Source: Baffinella frigidus
Lineage: Eukaryota > Cryptophyceae > Cryptomonadales > Baffinellaceae
Length of the DNA stretch: 14,042 nt
Direction of reading: 5' to 3'
NCBI GenBank assembly: GCA_026770585.1
Contig: MU646316.1
Span: 773,641 to 787,682, forward strand
The notes under the pieces are model-generated. The model saw only the letters and a program-made list of their open reading frames with translations, ran no database searches and was not told the origin of the DNA. The translations under genes and the position numbers were made by a program. Shown here in pieces: positions 1 to 6,676 of the stretch. The number at the start of each line of letters is the position of its first letter. The first letter of the stretch is position 1.

Positions 1-38
<38 letters not shown>
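1..38. repeat. GA dinucleotide microsatellite at window edge
   Basis: An uninterrupted (GA)n run opens the window and decays into gaaagagagg before unique sequence (about 39-107) that includes a short pyrimidine patch. The array is probably cut by the window edge. No coding signal is visible. Confidence 0.95.
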
Positions 39-39
<1 letters not shown>

Positions 40-107
40 GCCGCAGGATACGGCAGGAGGATACAGCAACAGGACTTCGCTGTCTCTCTCGCTTCCTTCG
101 CGGCAGA

Positions 108-155
108 GCAAAGGGAGCGGACCTTGAGCGGACCAGGCAGTCGCGAGAGAGAGAG

Positions 156-198
<43 letters not shown>

Positions 199-223
199 CA
201 GAGAGAGCGACAGACAGAGAGAG

Positions 224-254
<31 letters not shown>

Positions 255-277
255 CAGAGACAAACAGACAGACAGAC

Positions 278-322
<45 letters not shown>

Positions 323-355
323 AAAGGGCGCGGACCGTGAGCGGACCAGACAGTC
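108..355. repeat. GA-rich tract bracketed by a direct repeat
   Basis: A degenerate GA/CAGA tract (about 142-320) lies between two near-identical copies of a roughly 35-bp sequence beginning gcaaagggmgcggacc and ending gcggaccaggcagtc (108-142 and 321-355; the second copy differs at a few bases). The flank duplication suggests that the tract grew with its flank by segmental duplication. A frame reading Arg-Glu dipeptides runs through it (124-453), but this is a microsatellite translation, so I do not call a gene. 356-407 is unique sequence with nothing recognisable. Confidence 0.85.
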
Positions 356-407
356 TGTGTAAGCCGTCGCGCATGCGCACTCACGCGCGTGATCCGCACA
401 GTACCTT

Positions 408-628
408 TTGGGGCTCAGGGTTGAGGGTTTCGGCTTTAGGTTTTAGGCTTTAGGCTGTGGGAATTATGGTTGAGGGTTGAGGGTTGGGGGTTGAGAGTTT
501 AGGGTTTAGGGGTTGGGGTTGAGGGTTGAGAGTTTAGGTGTATGGGTGAGGGTTCAGGGTGTAAGGGTTTGTGGTTTATGGTTTATGGGTTTCTAGTTTA
601 TGGTGTAGGGCGTATGGTTCAGGGTGGG
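408..628 (+). repeat. Degenerate telomere-like array 1 (TTTAGGG strand)
   Basis: A run of seven-base units on the G-rich strand: gggttga, gggttta, gggttgg, gggtgta and, towards the end, tttatgg variants. The heptamer register is kept but nearly every unit is a variant, so this is an internal telomere-like (interstitial) array and not a live telomere. It abuts an exon-like GC-rich island at about 629. Confidence 0.9.
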
Positions 629-772
629 TAGGAGGCCGCACATCCCATTGGCATCAATAACTCGGAGGTCCGTGTTCTGCTCCAGCGAGCCACACCCCTC
701 CGGCCCGGCCGGCAACGCACACAGCCCCACGGGCGCCCCGCCCAGCCGCCGACACACCAGGTCTGCCGGCCT
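629..772 (-). CDS. Exon-like island between telomere-like arrays (partial, unknown protein)
   Basis: On the minus strand one frame stays open across the whole island, from about 772 to 629. It reads RPADLVCRRLGG, then a Cys/Gly/Pro stretch, then EQNTDLRVIDANGMCGLLP, about 49 residues with four cysteines. About 80% of codons end in G or C, as expected for GC-rich coding sequence and unlike the flanking repeats. The upstream edge reads ...cccaaaaccag then GC, so an AG acceptor is possible there. There is no start codon or natural stop; the frame ends in the array. I do not recognise the family. It could be an exon following the PAN-like island at 1050-1177, or a gene fragment stranded in repeats. 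Confidence 0.4.
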
Positions 773-1048
773 GGTTTTGGGTTTGGGGATTAGAGTTGAG
801 AGTTTGGGGTTTGGGGGGTAGGGGGTGGGGGGTGGGGGTTGGGGGTTGGATTGTGGGGTTTAGGGTTTGGGGTTTGGGGTTTGGGGTTCAGGTCTGAGGA
901 TTTGAGATTTAGGGTTTGGGGTGCAGGGTGTAGGGGGCAGGGGGCAGGGGGCAGGGGGCAGGGTGTAGGGTGTAGGGTGTAGGGTTTAGGGTATAGGGTT
1001 CAGGGTTTAGAGTGTAGGCTTTAGGGTGTACGATTTAGGGTTTAGGGT
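773..1048 (+). repeat. Degenerate telomere-like array 2 (TTTAGGG strand)
   Basis: G-strand heptamers with local runs of one variant: ggggttt near 780-900, then gggggca four or five times at about 927-962, then gggtgta, then gggttta. It fills exactly the gap between two minus-strand exon-like islands, so it could be intronic. The right edge has clean gggttta units at 1036-1048 touching the island. Confidence 0.9.
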
Positions 1049-1177
1049 TCTCGGGGTCCGCAGACAGTACCGATAGATGAAGGCGCGGCAGGAGGGGTCG
1101 GTGAGACACGCGGCGGCGCACTCTTCAATCGAGCGCGTGTTCGACACCCCAACCTGTTTCCACCCACCAGAATACAT
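1049..1177 (-). CDS. PAN/Apple-like cysteine module, partial exon
   Basis: The minus-strand frame from 1177 to about 1049 reads GGWKQVGVSNTR, then SIEECAAACLTDPSCRAF, then IYRYC. A small polar lead-in, S-x-E-E-C-A-A-A-C-L-x-D-P-x-C-x-A-F and a last Cys four residues on match the cysteine spacing usual for PAN/Apple domains, which bind protein or carbohydrate in secreted proteins; only half a domain is present. An ATG at 1177-1175 opens the frame, preceded in frame by a stop at 1189-1187, but an internal AG at 1155-1154 (aaacag, then gttgggg) could instead be a splice acceptor. After the last Cys the frame runs into telomere-like repeat and stops near 1011. No GT donor is visible at the edge. 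It is likely an exon of a larger secreted protein, or a fragment of one. Confidence 0.5.
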
Positions 1178-1219
1178 CGTGAGCCATCACCAATACGCCA
1201 CTTTCGAAACCCCGTTGGC
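1174..1219 (+). repeat. 46-bp direct repeat, copy 1
   Basis: Starts acatcgtgagccatcacc and ends ccccgttggc. It matches 1416-1461 at 42 of 46 positions. Its left edge falls at the start of the PAN-like open frame, so the exon proper probably begins left of 1174 in window coordinates. Confidence 0.9.
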
Positions 1220-1415
1220 TTGGCCCAACGACCTGCTCCGCCCCCAACAACACATTCATGGGCGAGGCCAGGCAATATAAACCATGTTTTGCTATCTTGG
1301 GGTGGGTTTTGTCCTATGGTAAAGCTATGTCGGCGCTAAAACAGCAAAATCTGACAAAATTCACCCTGAAGATAATAGCTTAAAAGGCGGTTGAAATTGC
1401 ATGGCCTCGACGCTC

Positions 1416-1461
1416 ACATCGTGAGCCATGACCAATACGTCACATTCGAATCCCCGTTGGC
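1416..1461 (+). repeat. 46-bp direct repeat, copy 2
   Basis: Four substitutions from copy 1, 242 bp away. The interval 1220-1415 and the stretch 1462-1619 hold no gene or array that I can recognise. Confidence 0.9.
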
Positions 1462-1619
1462 AGCTCGGCTGTTGGCCGGTCAAAGGCGTTGACCCGGGAG
1501 GAACCGTCGGGCAGGACCGAAAGTGGACAATTGGTCTAAAGTGGGCGTGACTTGTGTATAGTCACGCCGGCTATGCCTACGTGGGGTTTATCCCCAGATA
1601 TCCCCAGATCTAATCACGT

Positions 1620-1761
1620 CGAGTATTCATGATGAATACGATTTCGGGGATCTCCGATCCGATTTTGGTGTATCTTACGGCTCTAAATGAAGTTTAGATA
1701 GACGATTGTCTTATTTTTACCCCTTCAGATACACCAAAATCGTATTCATGATGAATACTCG
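1620..1761. mobile_element. Hairpin element P1 (MITE-like inverted repeat)
   Basis: The termini are cgagtattcat...atgaatactcg. The right arm (about 1727-1761) is the reverse complement of the left arm except that the left arm carries 21 extra bases at 1643-1663. Those bases lie between two CGAT copies and contain a near-palindrome, tcggggatctccga. The loop (about 1676-1726) is AT-rich with no reading frame. It belongs with element P3 at 2228. There is no transposase, so if mobile it would depend on another element. No flanking target duplication was found. Confidence 0.8.
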
Positions 1762-1871
1762 TCCGGATGAGATCGCACATGCCGAGGCGAGACCGTCTTC
1801 AAGGACCTCGCAGGAACTTAATGAGGGTAATAAAGGAGAAGAATCCTCCGCAAGGCTGCGACGTCTTCCCA

Positions 1872-1992
1872 CGCCAGAGGGCTCAAAACATCCACTTTTG
1901 AAATCGTACAGGGGGAAATACCTTGAATACTTAAGTTAACAACGTCAGATCTGACGCGGTTAAGGCGTCGGTTTCCCTCGAGCCCTCTGGCG
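1872..1992. repeat. Short-armed inverted repeat with internal 14-bp palindrome
   Basis: 13-bp arms, cgccagagggctc on the left and gagccctctggcg on the right, enclose about 95 bp. Inside, cgtcagatctgacg (1943-1956) is a perfect 14-bp palindrome. A 77-codon frame crosses the left part (1706-1939) but is made largely of hairpin sequence, so I do not call a gene. Confidence 0.65.
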
Positions 1993-2034
1993 CGGTCAGG
2001 CTAACAGCGTCGTATGCACTCAAGGTCCCCCCAG

Positions 2035-2185
2035 AGATCTCATGTGGAAACACTTGATAACTTATAAACTGGATTCAATGAAATTTACTACACAGAACGA
2101 TCTTAAATAGTAGTATTCAAGCAAACGTGTAGTAATTTTGATTGAAATCCAGTTTATAAAGCATAAGTGTTTCCATACGAGATCT
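2035..2185. mobile_element. Hairpin element P2 (MITE-like, 151 bp)
   Basis: The ends are agatctc...gagatct. Arms of about 65 bp are complementary apart from a few mismatches and small gaps, running through ggaaacactt, ttataaactgga and actacac. The central part (about 2082-2143) resembles the centre of element P13 at 12746, sharing actacaca...gtgtagtaatttt at similar spacing. No coding capacity. Confidence 0.85.
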
Positions 2186-2227
2186 AGCGCTGTCTCGCTC
2201 GGGTTCACCGACTATTTCATCCGTACC

Positions 2228-2376
2228 AGTATTTCTGAGAAATACAATTTCGGGGACCACCGATGCAATTTTGGTGCATCTTAAGGATATATATTGTGAA
2301 GTTACTGCTATGAAAGGCGAATATGAACACCCCTTGAGCCTTAATATACATCAAAATCGTATTCCTCAGGAATACT
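2228..2376. mobile_element. Hairpin element P3 (same family as P1)
   Basis: The termini are agtatttct...aggaatact. The arms follow the P1 arm sequence. The left arm again has 21 extra bases (2249-2269), beginning ttcgggga, this time between two CAAT copies; the right arm has CGAT at the matching place. The loop shares tgaagtt and accccttgag-like text with P1. The two elements are clearly related but well diverged. 2377-2604 is unique sequence with no supported gene. Confidence 0.75.
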
Positions 2377-2604
2377 CGCCGTGGTGATATTCTCCCGTTG
2401 ACATCCCTGGCGTGCGGTGATCCGGCAACTTTGATCCGTCAACTTTGGAGCGCCATTGAGCCCGGGCCAAAGTGTTGGGCCCGCATAGACCAAATTGGCG
2501 AGCCAAAATAGACTGAAACCGCGCTGGGAGATGGCGGACACGCGCAAGACGGAAGGCAAGCCCACGATGCCCGAAACTGAAAGAGGAAGAGGTTAATAGG
2601 GTAA

Positions 2605-2748
2605 CGGCCTGAAAATGGGATTGTTAGGCCTACGGGATTGCCTAGGACCTCCTACCGTAGGCCGAGACGTTTTGGTCCTGGGATCCCTCGGCCTACGGTA
2701 GGAGGTCCTAGGCAATCCCGTATGCCTAACTACCCCATTTTCAGGCCG
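2605..2748. mobile_element. Hairpin element P4 (144 bp, near-perfect arms)
   Basis: The ends are cggcctgaaaatggg...ccattttcaggccg. Arms of about 60 bp differ at only a few bases and contain the smaller palindromes cctaccgtagg and tcctagga. The loop is about 24 bp (gagacgttttggtcctggga...). High arm identity suggests a recently formed or recently corrected hairpin. The 12-nt text cctaccgtagga and tcctaggca recur at 3335-3355 and 5646-5680. Confidence 0.85.
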
Positions 2749-2807
2749 AAAGCCTATGAAGGTGGAGCAGACGTGGCAGCCCCCAAGGCAAGAGGCGAGA
2801 GGCGAGC

Positions 2808-2969
2808 CCTAGCTCTGTCCCACTTCAATTTGGGCTCGTACATATTTCGCTCCCCCCCCTCGAAATTCCACAGGTAAATTTTGACACCCCACCATGAAAT
2901 TCACCTGTGAAATTTCGGGGGGGGGGGCGAAATATCTACGAGCCCAAATTAACCTGGGACAGAGCTAGG
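2808..2969. mobile_element. Hairpin element P5 (about 162 bp, C-run/G-run in arms)
   Basis: The ends are cctagctctgtccc...gggacagagctagg. The arms continue through aatttgggctcgta and atatttcgc, then a C8-type run opposite a G10 run, then cgaaatt..cacaggt. The homopolymers differ in length between arms, as expected from slippage. The loop is about 2885-2905. The 132-codon frame starting at 2907 is half hairpin and is not called. 2970-3124 is GC-rich (up to the next hairpin) with no recognised gene. Confidence 0.85.
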
Positions 2970-3124
2970 AACCTGTTCGAAGGCTCCGAGGAACGCGTAG
3001 CCCGGATGGCGCCAGAAGCCGCCGACGCACGACCCCGCCCGCGCTTCGAAGCTGGCCGGAGGCGCCTCCTCTGCCCCGCACCCCCCGAGGATCCTGCCGC
3101 ACGCCGAACTCGGGCTCTCAGCGC

Positions 3125-3268
3125 CCGAACATCCCGTCGTAGCCCGCTGAGTGTAGTGACACTCAGGAGGGCGGCGGTCGGTGTCAGCTACCGCTGCCGC
3201 GCCACTCGGGGCGCACGGGTGGTAGGCAGGCGCCCTAACCACACAGCGGGCTACGAAGGGATGTTCGG
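3125..3268. mobile_element. Hairpin element P6 with internal stem-loop
   Basis: Arms of about 28 bp (ccgaacatccc.tcgtagcccgctg.gtg) have two mismatches. Within the element, tgagtgtagtgacactca (3148-3165) is a perfect 7-bp stem with a 4-base loop. The GC-rich centre has no gene. On the minus strand, tggttagggcgcctgcc recalls a tRNA D-arm, but no complete tRNA fold or B box follows. Confidence 0.7.
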
Positions 3269-3299
3269 CCCAAATCGGGCCAAGTTTCCGTTACCTTAT

Positions 3300-3329
3300 C
3301 CGTAGGGACCCCCCCATGTCCCTACGGGT
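3300..3329. repeat. Small hairpin cgtagggac/gtccctacg
   Basis: Nine-bp perfect arms (cgtagggac ... gtccctacg) around a C-rich 12-base loop, followed at 3331-3352 by gcctaccgtagggtcctagg, which echoes the arms of P4. 3353-3496 is unique sequence without a supported gene. Confidence 0.7.
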
Positions 3330-3496
3330 TGCCTACCGTAGGGTCCTAGGTCTTATCGCTCAGGGGTTATTCAGAATCCCTTCGAAATCCGCTGTGTGGG
3401 GATGGCAGGCTCCCTTCGGGTTTCGGGATGGCACCGAGAGTCGGATCGGAGGTGGTGGCTGCTGGGAGGGGCAAGAGGCACGGGGGTCGAGGGCTG

Positions 3497-3668
3497 GGGG
3501 GTGTAGGGTTTAGGGCTGAGGTTTCAGGGTTTAGGGTTGGGGGTTGGGGGGTTGGGGTTAGGGGTTTAGGGTTAGGGGTTTAGGTTTTAGGGTTGAGGGT
3601 TGAGGGTTGAGGGTTTAGGGTTTGGGGTTTGGGGTTTAGGGTTTAGGGTTCAGGGTTTAGGGTTTCGC
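3497..3668 (+). repeat. Degenerate telomere-like array 3 (TTTAGGG strand)
   Basis: G-strand heptamers (gggttta, gggttga, gggttgg, gggttca). The last units, gggtttagggttcagggtttagggtt split over 3639-3665, form the 3' edge of the minus-strand gene next door, so the array sits exactly at an exon boundary or a gene break. Confidence 0.9.
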
Positions 3669-4284
3669 GCCTTGCAGCACACCCAAGCTTGGCGGCGGCA
3701 CAGTCCGGCGCGGCAAGGCATTCCGCACAGCTCCCAGTCGCCGCATCGAAGCAGCAGCCCGCCCGCCCGCCAAAGTAAGTGTCTGAGCACCATTCCGGCC
3801 CGGTTTTGTTTCCCTGCACACCTGTGCACTTGTCCATCCCCACGCCCCGCCCGTCTGCCGCTGCGGCCGCGTCTGCCGCCGCGGCCTCCTCCCGGACACA
3901 TTCTTCGTTCGTCACCTGCGACGATCCTGCTGGTTCTCCAGTGTCTCGCAGACCCGCGGAGCCTTCAGCCATCCCTTTAAATGCCCTCCGAATGAGCACC
4001 CTCATCGCGTCTCCCCCCCCAACGGTAGGATTGTCTGCCATTTTCGCGACGCCAGCGGAGATGATAGCGCTCCAATCGCGTTCGAATAGAGATTCACCGC
4101 CACGGGCAGGACCAGACGTCAGAGCTCCCATCGCGGATTGCTGTGGACCCGCGCAGAGCCCGAATAACAACCCGACCAAAACCACACGAGCGCCGACACC
4201 CCCGCGCGGTGAACCACGCCGTCTGGATCGCCGAAACATACTGGAATTCCCGTCGAAAGCGAGCTCCCCCGGCATGGGAAACAT
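3643..4284 (-). CDS. Putative secreted cysteine-rich protein (3' end in telomere-like repeat)
   Basis: 213-codon frame from an ATG at 4284. The better start may be Met16 (4239), which gives a basic lead (FRRSRRRG) and a hydrophobic core VVLVGLLFGLCAG at about residues 34-46, a plausible signal peptide or membrane anchor. Residues 47-128 are low-cysteine and of unknown fold; 133-144 is alanine-rich. Residues 150-202 carry eight cysteines, including WCSDTYFGGRAGCC and SCAECLAAPDC. The CLxxPxC spacing equals that of the PAN-like island at 1049-1177. The last ~8 residues (RETLNPEP) are telomere-repeat translation, so the true exon probably ends near 3668; gcaag followed by gcgcgaaa could be a GC-type splice donor. 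No known family recognised. Coding is likely, function unknown; ligand binding outside the cell is an inference. Confidence 0.6.
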   Translation of the reverse strand: MFPMPGELAFDGNSSMFRRSRRRGSPRGGVGARVVLVGLLFGLCAGPQQSAMGALTSGPARGGESLFERDWSAIISAGVAKMADNPTVGGGDAMRVLIRRAFKGMAEGSAGLRDTGEPAGSSQVTNEECVREEAAAADAAAAADGRGVGMDKCTGVQGNKTGPEWCSDTYFGGRAGCCFDAATGSCAECLAAPDCAAAKLGCAARRETLNPEP

Positions 4285-4359
4285 AATTCTCTCGTTAGCA
4301 GGCCTTAATAATTAGGGTCGCAAGAGTCACCGCGAGCAGCCGGGCCGCCAGTGTGCCCG

Positions 4360-4760
4360 AGGGCCCGCTCCGCCATTGCCGCCGCCACCTGCTATCCTCC
4401 AGCACCGGCACTCCTTTCCACCGTCGCCACAACGATGATCCCCTAACACAGGGGCAACCAAAGGTGGATGACGCACGGAGGTTGGGTCCTGCTGAAAGAT
4501 GATTTTGCGCCAAAAAATCCTTCAGAACGTTCGCTAATTTCTAAATTGATTTTAAATCCAGGTTTTAAATATGTGTAGTAATTTTGATATGTTTGGTCAC
4601 GAGACCACCTACAAAGCGGGCGGTGCATGACCAACTCCCCTCAAAACGCCTACAATCGACTTTTATTCAGGGTGCTTGGATAGCCCCGTGCCGGAAACGT
4701 GATCCTCGTCAGCAATTCTCAAGTTAACATGCTGTGTGCGCGTCAACTTTGAAGGCCCGA
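4360..4760. repeat. Dispersed duplicated block, copy 1
   Basis: Shares a series of blocks in order with 5705-6256: cgctccgccattgc at the left, the cggaggttgggtc/ttttgcgccaaa block, the gtagtaattttgatatgtt block, cgcctaca, and a long right block ending caagttaacatgctgtgtgcg. The copies differ by indels and many substitutions. The left end lies just upstream of the minus-strand gene, so it may contain that gene's promoter, but no motif decides this. Confidence 0.75.
4567..4595 (+). repeat. Half-core related to hairpin elements P2/P13
   Basis: aatatgtgtagtaattttga repeats the right half of the conserved centre of P2 (about 2129-2146) and P13 (about 12829-12846), but the complementary left half is absent. 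The homologous position in the other duplicated block (about 6070) reads ttgtttagtaattttcatatg, so this is an old shared piece and not a fresh insertion. Confidence 0.5.
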
Positions 4761-4794
4761 GGATAAGAAGATAAGCCAAGGGGCTTTCAATGCG

Positions 4795-5075
4795 CTGCAT
4801 CCTGGAAGGTTTTGGCGAAATATGGCAGCGGGATCCTCCTCTGGCGGTCTGCTGCCACCCTGCCGCCCTGAACCGTGCTGCTCCAGGTGCCCGGCTTCCT
4901 TGGCCACCCCCGCCTCCCCGCCATCCATCCTGAGAGGAAACGCCCCCGAGCACCCCCCTGGTTGATGGTCAAAGGGCTGGGTACCCGGAAATCGAGAAAA
5001 AGCCTTAAGTTAGGGAGGAAAATGCCCTTAAGTTCCTATTTGATGGTGCCTAAGTTAGGCCTAATCTCTTAAAGA
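4795..5075. other. GC-rich stretch and short direct repeats, no supported gene
   Basis: 4795-4965 is GC-rich and open in several frames on both strands, none with a recognisable motif, so coding cannot be decided. 5002-5062 contains three variants of (g)cc(t)taagttagg/cct. I see no RNA gene or array. Confidence 0.4.
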
Positions 5076-5095
5076 ACACCCCCAAGAAGATAAGC

Positions 5096-5120
5096 CAAGG
5101 CTAGGACGGTCCTAGCAAGG
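5096..5120. mobile_element. 15-bp hairpin insertion flanked by caagg duplication
   Basis: The palindromic ctaggacggtcctag (5101-5115, 7-bp stem, 1-base loop) sits between two caagg copies (5096-5100 and 5116-5120). A sequence without it exists at 4765-4782: aagaagataagccaagggg reads straight through with one caagg. The 17-bp identity to the left of the insertion supports this as the empty site. The pattern is that of an insertion with a 5-bp target duplication. Confidence 0.6.
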
Positions 5121-5216
5121 GGATATCTCAATATGGATAAGCGCAAGATCACCCATTCCTCAGGTTATTGTTTGGAAAGTGGTACCTAAGGTGCAAAAGG
5201 ACCTGAAGCACAGAAG

Positions 5217-5345
5217 CAGCGATCCGAGACATAGGAATTTAGATCCCCTTGCAGCAAAAATGCTTTCTCTGCAGATCCCTTCTACGGAACTTCGTGTCGT
5301 TGGGCTATGGTGGGCGAAATTAAAACCTCAAGGACCTAAAGGAAA
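5217..5345 (+). repeat. SINE-like repeat, subfamily A, element strand plus
   Basis: Reverse complement of the A copies at 9411-10415. It contains gcaaaaatgctttctctgcagatcc, then tctacgg, cgtgtcgttggg, aaattaaaacc and a tail tcaaggacctaaagg. About 25 extra bases separate gatccga from gcaaaaatgc. A short tail fragment (about 5185-5212, cctaaggtgcaaaaggacctgaag) precedes it. Confidence 0.85.
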
Positions 5346-5371
5346 GGTCCAGCGATCCTTCTGCACCGGAA

Positions 5372-5479
5372 GGCCTGATTTGATCCGAAAGGAAGCATGG
5401 CCTTTCTGCAGGATAAGTTCCGTTGTCCGCCTATGTTGGGAGCTCGAAGAACCTCAAGGACCTAACGGACCTAAAAGGC
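5372..5479 (+). repeat. SINE-like repeat, subfamily B, element strand plus
   Basis: gatccgaaaggaagcatgg, cctttctgcagg, gtccgcctatgttgggagctc, then gaagaacc and a tail of caaggacctaacggacctaaaagg (three degenerate 9-base units). It lies about 30 bp behind the A copy in the same orientation. Confidence 0.85.
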
Positions 5480-5525
5480 CGGGGCTGGGGAGGCAAGTGT
5501 CGGCGTGTCGGCGTGGCACTCCTCC

Positions 5526-5590
5526 ATTTCCTCACGGGTAGACCAAGCGATTTTCGATTTTCTAAATCCCATGGGAAATGGCTCCACCAC
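5526..5590 (+). repeat. Direct repeat with 5838-5900
   Basis: tttcctcacgggtagacca, then cgattttcgattt and ggaaatggctccac, all repeated at about 5838-5900 with a few changes. It is followed at 5646-5680 by gtcctaggcaggtcctaggg and ctacggtaggg, text shared with the arms of P4. Confidence 0.8.
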
Positions 5591-5704
5591 ATACGACTTC
5601 GTATGTAACCCTTAAGTGGCGAGGCGATCAAAATTGACCGCCAAGAGGTCCTAGGCAGGTCCTAGGGTCCTACGGTAGGGTGCATGAGCCTACTCGTCAC
5701 TCAA

Positions 5705-6256
5705 GAGATACGCTCCGCCATTGCAGCAGCCACCTGCTGCCCTCCAACACCCACACTCCTTTCGCCGAGAACAATACTGTCCCCAAGCGCCATATCACGT
5801 TTCCCATTTCTTAGGTTATTGTTTGAAAAGTGCAGAAATGTTTCCTCACGGGTGGACCAAACGATTTTCGATTTCCGAACTTTCCTGGGAAATGGCTCCA
5901 CTGCTGCCTTCCAACACCCACACTCCTTTCGCCGAAAACAATACTGACCCCACACAGAAACAAATCAACTGCGTGAATGAGGGAAGGAGGTTGGGTCTTT
6001 CCTCGATTTTGCGCCAAATCTTCCGGCCACACAAGGCTGTTCCTGCCTTCATTAAAAACCCTGGGTTTGAATTGTTTAGTAATTTTCATATGTTTAGTCG
6101 CGTGGCTGAACGCTTTCCGTGTAGCTACGCGGCCAACTCCCCCAAAGCGCCTACACCCAATTTTCACATTGTTCGCTTGGAGAGCCTCGTGTGGGGAACC
6201 TGATCTTCGTTAACAATTCTCAAGTTAACATGCTGTGTGCGTTTTAACTTGAAGGG
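5705..6256. repeat. Dispersed duplicated block, copy 2, with internal duplication
   Basis: Mosaic partner of 4360-4760. An internal direct repeat (about 5740-5776 and 5911-5947, tccaacacccacactccttt followed by cgccga.aacaatactg) shows that part of it was duplicated about 175 bp apart. tcttaggttattgttt at about 5808 also matches 5157-5172. Open frames of up to 160 codons exist on both strands but overlap the repeats and carry no recognisable motif. Confidence 0.75.
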
Positions 6257-6361
6257 AAAAGATTCCCCGGGCTCATGGCCAGTTACACCCCGCCGATTTT
6301 ATTTTATTTTAGATCTGGAGAAAATTGTGGCTGTAAGTCGCCACCAAACAAAAAGTGCACA

Positions 6362-6523
6362 AGCTGAACCCTAGACCTTAAATCCTGAACCCGACCTCCA
6401 AAACCTGAACCCTAAACATTAAATCCTGAACACTGCACCGTGAACCATATCTCCAAACCCACAACTCCCAATCCCAAACCCTAAACCCTAAACCTTAAAC
6501 TTTGATCCCTAAAACTCGAAACC

Positions 6524-6569
<46 letters not shown>

Positions 6570-6637
6570 ACCCCACAACCTCCAATCCCGAACCCTAAAC
6601 CCTAAACCCTAAACCCTAATCCCTAAAACTCGAAACC

Positions 6638-6676
<39 letters not shown>

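Noticed and set aside
124-453. 109-codon frame of Arg-Glu repeats
   Set aside because: Pure translation of the GA microsatellite; it ends in telomere-like repeat.
1440-1465. attcgaatccccg resembling a tRNA T-arm or B box
   Set aside because: No A box upstream, and no cloverleaf can be drawn in either of the two direct-repeat copies.
3180-3260. tRNA-like D-arm text (tggttagggcgcctgcc on minus)
   Set aside because: No acceptor stem, anticodon arm or GGTTCGA-type B box in the right places.
1620-3330. CRISPR-like repeat cluster
   Set aside because: Repeats are inverted and of different sequence and length, with no regular direct repeat or spacer pattern; the context is eukaryotic.
3600-3980. 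Plus frame reading RVQGLGFRV-type repeats
   Set aside because: Translation of the telomere-like heptamers, followed by the antisense of the better minus-strand gene.
3779-4315. 178-codon plus-strand frame opposite the minus-strand gene
   Set aside because: The minus frame has a signal peptide and ordered cysteines; the plus frame is low-complexity Ser/Pro/Ala as expected from the reverse of GC-rich codons.
6295-6345. attttattttattttag, then 20 nt, then gtaagt, looking like a micro-exon
   Set aside because: Splice-like signals alone, with no frame or partner exon to support them.
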